In this document: positions 1 through 5,993 of the stretch, piece by piece | How positions within the stretch are numbered: the first letter of the stretch is position 1 | How the letters are laid out: every line of letters begins with the position of its first letter | NCBI GenBank assembly: GCA_030640275.1 | Contig: DAOWJR010000058.1 | Coordinates: forward strand, 1-14,464 | Source of the DNA: Actinomycetes bacterium | GTDB lineage: Bacteria > Actinomycetota > Humimicrobiia > JAHJRV01 | DNA: 14,464 nucleotides | Direction: 5' to 3' | Program-made: the position numbers and the translations under genes | The notes under the pieces: generated by a model | What the model saw: only the letters and a program-made list of their open reading frames with translations | Told to the model about the DNA's origin: nothing | Database searches by the model: none

Positions 1-36
1 AAAAAATTTAATATTTTTAAAATAGAATTTAAGTGA
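1..36 (+). CDS. C-terminal end of a DUF3800-family paralogue (partial)
   Basis: Only the last eleven codons and the TGA stop (34-36) are visible, reading KKFNIFKIEFK. They align with the C-terminus of the DUF3800-type protein at 9558-10244, which ends KKFNVFKIKLK and is likewise followed a few bases later by the BECR-like gene. The assignment therefore rests on similarity to the second copy and on conserved order; no catalytic region of this copy is in the window. The gap from this stop to the next start is 7 bases (8 in the other copy), which suggests co-transcription. Confidence 0.75.
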   Translation, partial: KKFNIFKIEFK

Positions 37-43
37 TAAAACT

Positions 44-481
44 GTGGCATTACCAAAACTAGTAAAATATAAAACAATTGGTGAATACCATAAACATTTT
101 AGAAGAGAATATTGTAATCCTTCTAAAACCATAACTACCTTTGATGGAATTACTGTAGATTTTTTTCCTAATCAATTTAAGCATGCATTTTATGAAAGTA
201 GTGGAAAAGGAAAGAGAGATAAAGGAAAATTTTCACTGGTAAGGGCTAGAAGAATTGATTGGATAAAATATGCTTTAAAAAATCCAAATGCTTCTCTATA
301 TGTCGGATATGATAAAAAAAAGAAAATTTATGATAGAAGGAGAAGGGTTTGTTTAAAAAATGGAAATTATATAGTTATTATTCAAATTAGGGATCATAAA
401 AGAGCTATTTTTATTACACATTTTCCAGCGGATACACAGTATGCTCTTGCAAGTATAAAAAAGAGCCCATCTTGGAAATAA
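44..481 (+). CDS. BECR-like (PBECR-type) putative ribonuclease, copy 1
   Basis: This is a 145-aa basic protein starting with GTG; the paralogue at 10253 aligns from the equivalent codon, which supports the start. Seen in the sequence are a TTFDGITV segment (31-38), NQFKHAFYES (43-52) with a candidate catalytic His, an RRIDWIKYALKNP helix (69-81), a basic RRRRVCLKN stretch and a YIVIIQI strand followed by AIFITHF. This order resembles the small BECR-fold nucleases related to barnase, EndoU, colicin D/E5 and RelE (PBECR families of phage and toxin proteins). The family call is by pattern only. It has no signal peptide or membrane segment. It directly follows a DUF3800-type gene and precedes a structured noncoding element, as does its paralogue (about 67 % identical). 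A toxin or nuclease role is inference. Confidence 0.6.
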   Translation: MALPKLVKYKTIGEYHKHFRREYCNPSKTITTFDGITVDFFPNQFKHAFYESSGKGKRDKGKFSLVRARRIDWIKYALKNPNASLYVGYDKKKKIYDRRRRVCLKNGNYIVIIQIRDHKRAIFITHFPADTQYALASIKKSPSWK

Positions 482-485
482 AAAT

Positions 486-605
486 GATCGCTGATATGGT
501 TCAGCGACCCAAACCTTTGTAGATTCCTTACTCTAAGTAAGGACCAATATAATTATACTAAAAACTTAAAAAAAGTCAAATTTTTTAATAAATTTTTTAA
601 AAATT
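486..605 (+). ncRNA. Conserved two-hairpin noncoding element, copy 1
   Basis: It begins five bases after the 44-481 stop. Hairpin 1 is 486-494 paired with 501-509, a 9-bp stem with one A-C mismatch at 487/508 and a 6-base loop. Hairpin 2 is 526-532 paired with 536-542, a perfect 7-bp stem with a 3-base loop. The hairpin 1 loop contains TGGT (497-500), complementary to ACCA at 543-546 just after hairpin 2, so a pseudoknot or kissing contact is possible. A run of seven A, then GTCAAA and six T (568-586) could form a weak A-U terminator-like hairpin. The element is about 93 % identical to 10697-10817. It could be a separate small RNA, a structured 3' UTR, or a DNA-level site; transcription is not shown. 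Confidence 0.55.
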
Positions 606-633
606 TATTAAAATGCGACAAAGTTATTTATCA

Positions 634-665
634 AATTTTATCTATATATTTTTTCTGATAAAATT
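634..665. promoter_or_regulatory. 9-bp inverted repeat upstream of hsdM
   Basis: AATTTTATC at 634-642 is repeated inverted at 657-665 across a 14-base AT-only spacer containing TATATATT. It lies 56 bases before the hsdM start, in the 240-base gap after the left module. It could be an operator over the operon promoter or a weak hairpin. In such AT-rich DNA a 9-bp inverted repeat may also be chance. I see no convincing -35/-10 pair. Confidence 0.25.
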
Positions 666-720
666 ATTTTTAAATTATTATTTTTCATAATTAAGGATCT
701 TGATTAGAAAGGCAAAAATA

Positions 721-2271
721 ATGGATATATCTACACTTGAAAATTGGTTATGGAAGGCAGCTTGTGGCATTAGGGGAGAAATTGATGCTCCAAAATATAA
801 GGATTATATTCTACCTCTTTTATTCTACAAAAGACTTTGTGACGTGTATGAAGATGAAATAACAAAACTCTCAAAAGAATTTGGAGATGGGGAAACTGCT
901 AGAGAGTTAGTAAAGATTGATCATAATCTTATTAGATTTTATATTCCTAACGAATGTACATGGCAAGATATAAGAAAAATAACAAAAAATTTAGGTGAGA
1001 AATTAACCTTAGCTTTAAGGGAAATTGCAAAGGAAAATCCGAAACTTCAAGGTATTATAAATATTGTAGATTTTAATGCTACAACTGCAGGACAAAGGAT
1101 AATCGATGATGGGACTCTTGCTAATCTTATACAAATTTTAAATAAACATAGATTAGGACTTAATGATGTTGAGCCTGATATCTTAGGAAGAGCTTATGAA
1201 TATCTATTAAGAAAGTTTGCGGAAGGTTCAGGACAGGCAGCTGGTGAGTTTTATACACCAAGAGAAGTTGGTATTTTAATGGCTCACATAATTGATGCTA
1301 AAAAGGGTGAGGAGGTATACGATCCTGCTTGTGGTTCTGGTGGACTTCTTATTAAGTCACAAATTTATCTTAAAGAAAAAATAGCTAAAGATATAGGGTG
1401 TATTCCAGAGGAATTAAAACCCAAAGATATTAAAAGACCACTTAAGATTTATGGGCAAGAGATTAATCCTATGACTTATGCAATGGCAAATATGAATGCA
1501 TTTATTCATGACATGAGTGCTGATATAAAAATTGGTGACACAATGAAAAATCCACGTTTTGCAGAAGAAGGTAAACTAAGAGATTTTGACAAGGTTACAG
1601 CCAATCCTATGTGGAATCAAAAATTTGATATAGATGTTTATGAAAATGATTCTTATAATAGATTTCTCTTTGGTATTCCTCCTAGAAGCTCAGCAGATTG
1701 GGGATGGATTCAGCATATGTTTTCATCATTAAAAGAAAATGGGAAAATGGTAGTTGTAATAGATACAGGAGCAGTCTCGAGAGGAAGTGGGAATGTTGGG
1801 AGCAATAAAGAAAACGAGATTAGGAAGAAATTTATAGATAATGACTTCATAGAGGCAGTTATTCTTCTAACAGAGAATTTATTTTACAATACCACAGCAC
1901 CTAGCAATATTATAGTGATAAATAAAGATAAAAAACACAAAGATGAAATTTTATTAATAAATGCTTCAAAGGAATTTGCAAAAGGAAGACCAAAGAACTA
2001 CCTAACAGATGAAAGTATAAAAAGAATTGAGGAAATATATAAAAACTGGCAAGAAGTTGAAAATTTAAGCAAGATAGTTACTCTTGAGGAAGCAGTAAAA
2101 AATGACTATAATTTAAGCCCCTCAAGGTATGTAAGTGTTGGTGAGAAGGAGAAGTATCTTCCTATAGATGAAGTTTTAGTTGAACTTGAACAAGTTGAAG
2201 AAGACAGAAATGAGATAAATAAAGAACTTAATGAAATTATGAAAAAAATAGGATTTAAAGGATTTGAATAA
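721..2271 (+). CDS. hsdM: Type I restriction-modification DNA methyltransferase subunit M
   Basis: This 516-aa N6-adenine methyltransferase subunit modifies DNA together with HsdS and is needed for cleavage with HsdR. An N-terminal helical HsdM_N-type domain (about 1-140) is followed by AGEFYTPREV (G at 175), the S-adenosylmethionine-binding motif I DPACGSGG (201-208), and motif IV NPMW (295-298), where most type I HsdM proteins have NPPF or NPPY. The C-terminus (about 478-510) is a charged coiled-coil-like helix, as expected for HsdS contact. I chose ATG 721 because AAAGG at 707-711 lies 9 bases upstream; an in-frame TTG at 700 would add seven residues but its purine-rich site is only 2-3 bases away. 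It is the first gene of the operon and is followed by an hsdS remnant. Confidence 0.97.
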   Translation: MDISTLENWLWKAACGIRGEIDAPKYKDYILPLLFYKRLCDVYEDEITKLSKEFGDGETARELVKIDHNLIRFYIPNECTWQDIRKITKNLGEKLTLALREIAKENPKLQGIINIVDFNATTAGQRIIDDGTLANLIQILNKHRLGLNDVEPDILGRAYEYLLRKFAEGSGQAAGEFYTPREVGILMAHIIDAKKGEEVYDPACGSGGLLIKSQIYLKEKIAKDIGCIPEELKPKDIKRPLKIYGQEINPMTYAMANMNAFIHDMSADIKIGDTMKNPRFAEEGKLRDFDKVTANPMWNQKFDIDVYENDSYNRFLFGIPPRSSADWGWIQHMFSSLKENGKMVVVIDTGAVSRGSGNVGSNKENEIRKKFIDNDFIEAVILLTENLFYNTTAPSNIIVINKDKKHKDEILLINASKEFAKGRPKNYLTDESIKRIEEIYKNWQEVENLSKIVTLEEAVKNDYNLSPSRYVSVGEKEKYLPIDEVLVELEQVEEDRNEINKELNEIMKKIGFKGFE

Positions 2272-2282
2272 AGTAGAGTAAA

Positions 2283-2402
2283 ATGTGCGATAAAATTATT
2301 GATTATATAGAAAATCAAGAAGGAAACAATTTCAAACAAACAGAAATTGGGTTAATTCCCAAGGATTTGGAAGTGGTGAATATAAATGGGCGTACCGTTT
2401 GA
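2283..2402 (+). pseudogene. Truncated 5' remnant of an hsdS gene
   Basis: A 39-codon reading frame starts at ATG 2283, eleven bases after hsdM. Its residues 16-32 (NFKQTEIGLIPKDLEVV) match the N-terminus of the intact HsdS at 4296 (NLKQTEIVLIPEDWEVV) and the start of its second half (TEIGVIPKSWEVV). At DNA level 2328-2378 and 4299-4349 agree at 43 of 51 positions by hand count. Similarity stops right at the UvrD-like gene, whose ATG at 2386 overlaps the remnant in another frame. This is where hsdS normally begins after hsdM, so the remnant is best read as an original or duplicated hsdS start that was cut off when the helicase gene arrived. It may still be translated as a short peptide. Confidence 0.8.
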
Positions 2403-4275
2403 AAAACTTAATGAAGCACAGAAAATAGCTGTTAAGGCTTGTGGATTGAGATTTTTAATACTGGCTGGTCCGGGAACAGGCAAAACAGAAGTACTAGGGC
2501 ATAGAATTAAATACTTAATTGAAGAGAGAAATTCTAATCCTTCTAAAATTTTAGCAATAACATTTACAGTAAAAGCTGCTCAGGAGATGTTAAATCGATT
2601 AAAAGAATTCCCTAATTTTAATATTAACGGTCTCAGAATTTTTACTATTCATGGAGAAGCTTGGAGAATTTTATGCCAAAATCTATCTAAAAAAGTATCA
2701 ATTATAGATAATGATGAAAAGAAAATGCTGTTACAAGATGCTATTGAAGATTTAAAGCTGGAAGGCTCAAAAAAAGAATTAAATAATTTAAAGAAAAATG
2801 TCAAAAAATATATTGAGTTGAATAAAGCAAATAATAAACTTCCTGAAGATTTAAAAAAACAACAAGAATATTTTTTATTCATCTACCAAAAATATGAAGA
2901 GTTAATGCACTTTAATAATGTAATAGATTTTGGTGGAATTTTAATCTCTACACTCTGTTTATTTAATGATTTAGAAACCTTAAAGGAATATCAAAGAAAC
3001 ACAAAATATATTTTAGTTGATGAATATCAAGATATTAACCGAGCACAATTTGAGTTCATTAAATCATTTTGTACTGAAGATGTAGAACTTTTTTGTGTAG
3101 GAGATGATGATCAGAGTATTTATACTTGGCGAGGTGCACAGCCTGATTTCATTTTAAATTTTAAGAAAGATTATGCGAATTCCATCGAATTACCTCTCAA
3201 TGAAAGTAGAAGATGTTCTGAGAACATTTTAAGAGCTGCAATAAATCTAATTTCCAAAATTCTAAAAAATAAAAGAAGACCTAAAAATATTTATTCACAT
3301 TTTAAAGGTAGAGACCCAATTTATATTCTGAAATCTTCAAGTGAAATTAAAGAAGCACTATGGATTACAGAATGGGTTGAAAGAGAAATTATTAATGGCC
3401 AATTAAATCCTCAAGAGATAGCAATAATATGTAGAGATATTGAATTGGCAAAAGATGTAGTAATTAAATTAAAAGACAGAAATATTCCGGTAGAGTATTG
3501 GCGAGAAGGAGCTATGTTTAAAGACCCAGATGTAAAAGATATATTTGCACATTTAAGAGTAATTTCTAATTCTTTTGATAATTTAGCATTAAGGCGTTCT
3601 CTATTAAGTAAAAGTGTAAGGAATGTTAGCCATAAAAGGGTATCATGCTCTCGAAAAGAAGCACAAAAATTAAATATACCTATTTGGGAAATTTTGTTAT
3701 CTAATTATAGTTGTTCTAGTCCAAGAAAGTGGGAGAGAAATGTTTTTGAATTTGTAGAATGGATTAAAGAAATGATGGAGATAGCAAGAGATAATTCAAT
3801 TGGAATTTTGATAGATAAAATTATTGAAAGATTAAATCTCTCTCAAGATAATAAATATATAGGAAAACTAAAAAAATTAACTAAAGAATTATCAGATATA
3901 TCTTTGAGAAAATTTTTAGATGAAATAGTAACAAGAAGAAGACTTGATATAGTGGAAAGTGATCCTGAAATAGAAGAAGAAACTAAGGCTATTGCAGTTA
4001 TGAGTATGCATAGATCAAAAGGTTTGACCTATAAGGTAGTATTCTTATTAGGAATGGAGGAAGGAATTTTTCCAAGAGATAACACAGATATAGATGAAGA
4101 AAGAAGATTATGCTATGTGGGCATGACAAGAGCTAAGGAAAAATTATTTTTATGTACATCAAAGAGGAGAAAGGGACGCCCTGCTCAAGGTATTGATTTT
4201 TATGACCGCCCTTCTAGATTTCTTGATGATATAAAACCATGTAAATTAAAATTAATTAATAATACCCCAAATTAG
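2386..4275 (+). CDS. UvrD/PcrA/Rep-like superfamily 1A DNA helicase
   Basis: This 629-aa ATP-dependent 3'-5' DNA helicase family member has the full SF1A motif set: Walker A GPGTGKT (28-34), motif Ia TFTVKAAQEM, motif II DEYQD (212-216), motif III GDDDQSIYTWRG (239-250), a MSMHRSKGLTYKVVFL segment near the C-terminal third, and motif VI VGMTRAKE around 578-585. It is somewhat shorter than housekeeping UvrD or PcrA (about 700 or more), so an accessory helicase is more likely than the repair gene. TAA lies in frame just before ATG 2386, so this is the first possible start. The best ribosome site, GGTGA at 2375-2379, is made of codons of the hsdS remnant. It sits between hsdM and hsdS in the same operon, and the hsdS ribosome site AGGAGGA (4274-4280) overlaps its stop. 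Its role could be DNA unwinding during restriction or an independent defence function; neither is shown. Confidence 0.94.
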   Translation: MGVPFEKLNEAQKIAVKACGLRFLILAGPGTGKTEVLGHRIKYLIEERNSNPSKILAITFTVKAAQEMLNRLKEFPNFNINGLRIFTIHGEAWRILCQNLSKKVSIIDNDEKKMLLQDAIEDLKLEGSKKELNNLKKNVKKYIELNKANNKLPEDLKKQQEYFLFIYQKYEELMHFNNVIDFGGILISTLCLFNDLETLKEYQRNTKYILVDEYQDINRAQFEFIKSFCTEDVELFCVGDDDQSIYTWRGAQPDFILNFKKDYANSIELPLNESRRCSENILRAAINLISKILKNKRRPKNIYSHFKGRDPIYILKSSSEIKEALWITEWVEREIINGQLNPQEIAIICRDIELAKDVVIKLKDRNIPVEYWREGAMFKDPDVKDIFAHLRVISNSFDNLALRRSLLSKSVRNVSHKRVSCSRKEAQKLNIPIWEILLSNYSCSSPRKWERNVFEFVEWIKEMMEIARDNSIGILIDKIIERLNLSQDNKYIGKLKKLTKELSDISLRKFLDEIVTRRRLDIVESDPEIEEETKAIAVMSMHRSKGLTYKVVFLLGMEEGIFPRDNTDIDEERRLCYVGMTRAKEKLFLCTSKRRKGRPAQGIDFYDRPSRFLDDIKPCKLKLINNTPN

Positions 4276-4295
4276 GAGGAAAGCATAAAAGTAAA

Positions 4296-5990
4296 ATGAA
4301 TTTAAAACAAACAGAAATTGTATTAATCCCTGAGGATTGGGAAGTTGTGACGTTAGGAGAAGTTGCAGAAGTGAAAAGTGGAGGAAATGCTCCCCAGGGT
4401 GAAAAATATTTTTTAAAAGGTAAATATCCTTTCATAAGAGTTCAACACTTTGATGGAACTTCTGACTATGTTAAAAAATGGGATTTAATAAATGATCTCG
4501 CTGTAAGTAATTATAATTTAAAATTATTTCCTAAAGACTCCATAGTTTTTCCTAAAAGTGGGGCATCTATAAGATTAGAAAAAAGAGCTATTTTACCTTT
4601 TGACTGCTATGTCGTTAGTCATCTCTGTGTCTTGATTCCTAAGAAGGACTTAGTAGAGAATAAATTTCTTTTTTATCTTTTGAAAATATTGAAATTTTCT
4701 CAGGATTCATCTGGCACTACTCTTCCATATCTTAATTTATCCTATATTTCAAATCATAGCATTCCTCTTCCATCACTTCCAGAACAGAAAAAAATTTCTG
4801 GGGTTTTAAGTAAAATACAACAAGCAATAGAACAACAGGATAGAATTGTAGAAGCAACGAAAAACCTTAAAAAATCACTAATACAGAAACTCTTTACCGA
4901 AGGTGTTATAAATGGATTCATGTTCGACACAAACATTTTTAATCATATTCTTGATAATAAAATTTTAATTGAGAATTTTCCAGAAAATTTGAATCTTTTT
5001 ATTACCCACATTCAATTAGATGAATTAGAAAAAACTAGAGATCAGAATCGAAGAAAAATGCTACTTACAATATTCAAGAAAATTGACCAGGAGAATATAC
5101 CTACTGAATCACTTGTTTTGAGCGTATCAAAATTGGGTAAGGCAAAACTTGGGGATGAAAATGGTCTCTATAAAAAAATTAAATTAGATTTAGATGAGAA
5201 AGAAATAAAGCAAAATAATAAACAAGATGCTTTAATTGCAAAAACGACAATTAAAAATGGATTGATACTAGTAACCGATGATAGCGATTTATTAGAAGTT
5301 ACTCAAAAATATAATGGTGAGGTTATTAATTTAGAAGATTTCTTATCTGGGAATTATAGAAAATTAGAGGAAACAGAAATAGGAGTAATTCCAAAGAGTT
5401 GGGAAGTTGTGAGATTGGGTGATATAGCCAAAACTACTAGTGGTGGAACACCATATAGAAAAAATAGACGATTCTATGAAGGTAATATTCCATGGGTAAA
5501 GTCAGGAGAATTGAGTGATAACAAAATTTACAATAGTAAAGAAAAAATAACGGAAGAAGGACTTTCAAATTCAAATGCAAAGATATTACCTAAAGGAACC
5601 TTATTAGTTGCAATGTATGGTGCAACAGTAGGTAAAACAGCAATACTTGACATAGAAGCTTCTACTAATCAGGCAATTTGTGCTATTTTTCCTAAAAACA
5701 ATATGTTTTTAAATGATTATCTGAGATATTATATAATTTTTACACGAGATAAATTACTGAGTGCAAGATATGGTGGAGCACAGCCTAATATAAGTCAAAC
5801 TATAATAAGAAATATAAGTTTTCCTCTCCCACTGCTCAAGGAACAACGACAAATCACCTATATCTTAGAGACAGTTGATAAAAAAATAGAGGTGGAGGAA
5901 AGGAGAAAAATTATTCTTAAGGAATTGTTTAAAACTATGCTTCATAAATTAATGACTGGTGAAATAAGATTAAAAGATCTTAATATTTAA
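4296..5990 (+). CDS. hsdS: Type I specificity subunit S with an internal PIN-nuclease domain
   Basis: This 564-aa protein recognises the bipartite target of the type I enzyme. In order it holds TRD1 (about 1-155, starting TEIVLIPEDWEVV), conserved region 1 (LPSLPEQ at 158-164, then a helix to KLFTEG at 198-203), a complete PIN domain (about 209-350), TRD2 (from TEIGVIPKSWEVV at 360, YGATVGKTA at 441-449), and conserved region 2 (LPLLKEQ at 511-517, helix to KLMTGEI). Without the PIN segment it would be about 420 aa, the usual HsdS length. PIN metal-binding acids D211, E243, D311, D329 and D331 are present. The reading frame is open throughout. ATG 4296 follows AGGAGGA at 4274-4280 with a long 15-base spacing; no other start codon is near. 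Three bases separate its stop from hsdR. PIN domains usually cut RNA; that this one does is inference. Confidence 0.94.
   Translation: MNLKQTEIVLIPEDWEVVTLGEVAEVKSGGNAPQGEKYFLKGKYPFIRVQHFDGTSDYVKKWDLINDLAVSNYNLKLFPKDSIVFPKSGASIRLEKRAILPFDCYVVSHLCVLIPKKDLVENKFLFYLLKILKFSQDSSGTTLPYLNLSYISNHSIPLPSLPEQKKISGVLSKIQQAIEQQDRIVEATKNLKKSLIQKLFTEGVINGFMFDTNIFNHILDNKILIENFPENLNLFITHIQLDELEKTRDQNRRKMLLTIFKKIDQENIPTESLVLSVSKLGKAKLGDENGLYKKIKLDLDEKEIKQNNKQDALIAKTTIKNGLILVTDDSDLLEVTQKYNGEVINLEDFLSGNYRKLEETEIGVIPKSWEVVRLGDIAKTTSGGTPYRKNRRFYEGNIPWVKSGELSDNKIYNSKEKITEEGLSNSNAKILPKGTLLVAMYGATVGKTAILDIEASTNQAICAIFPKNNMFLNDYLRYYIIFTRDKLLSARYGGAQPNISQTIIRNISFPLPLLKEQRQITYILETVDKKIEVEERRKIILKELFKTMLHKLMTGEIRLKDLNI
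4920..5348 (+). other. PIN domain embedded in the HsdS inter-TRD linker
   Basis: This marks the stretch of hsdS that matches a free-standing PIN (VapC-like) nuclease. It begins with its own ATG (4920) in the classic MFDTNIF start, then HIQLDELEK carrying E243, then DALIAKTTIKNG carrying D311, and LILVTDDSDLL with D329 and D331. The order D, E, D, DxD is that of active PIN domains. It is flanked immediately by normal HsdS sequence, KLFTEG before and KLEETEIGVIP after. Retention of the ancestral start Met suggests that a separate pin gene fused in frame at both ends. Internal initiation at 4920 is conceivable (GAAGG lies upstream at 4899-4903), which would give a PIN-TRD2 protein, but the spacing is long. 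Confidence 0.88.
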
Positions 5991-5993
5991 AAA

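Larger units (their letters stand above)
1..605 (+). repeat. Left copy of duplicated DUF3800/BECR/hairpin module (partial)
   Basis: This stretch is a diverged direct repeat of 10209-10817. Homology begins at the first base of the window, inside the last codons of a DUF3800-type gene. It runs through the whole 44-481 gene and the noncoding hairpin element, and stops near 605, where the flanks become unrelated. The encoded proteins are about 67 % identical by hand alignment, while the noncoding tail is about 93 % identical. Gene order, orientation and the 7-8 base gap between the first two genes are the same in both copies. The left end of this copy lies outside the window. Confidence 0.9.

Noticed and set aside
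486..542. CRISPR repeat or leader
   Set aside because: Each site has a single unit without spacers, and no cas gene is in the window.
486..605. IS200/IS605-type end or omega RNA for the hairpin element
   Set aside because: No HUH transposase or TnpB lies beside either copy, and the adjoining protein lacks HUH or RuvC motifs.
700..720. TTG at 700 as the hsdM start
   Set aside because: Its purine-rich site is only 2-3 bases away, while ATG 721 has AAAGG at a normal distance and gives the usual HsdM N-terminus.
2106..2339. Reverse-strand reading frame opposite the hsdM 3' end
   Set aside because: Low-complexity Ser/Phe/Leu-rich product that is the complement of the coiled-coil codons of hsdM; no ribosome site or family pattern.
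2649..2882. Reverse-strand reading frame inside the helicase gene
   Set aside because: Phe/Ser-rich shadow of a Lys/Asn-rich region on the + strand, with no protein-like pattern.
2386..4275. Gabija system (GajAB)
   Set aside because: No OLD-like ATPase-TOPRIM nuclease (GajA) is present, and the helicase sits inside an hsdMSR operon.
4920..5348. A VapBC toxin-antitoxin pair inserted in hsdS
   Set aside because: No VapB-like antitoxin is encoded before the PIN segment; the sequence on both sides is plain HsdS in the same frame.
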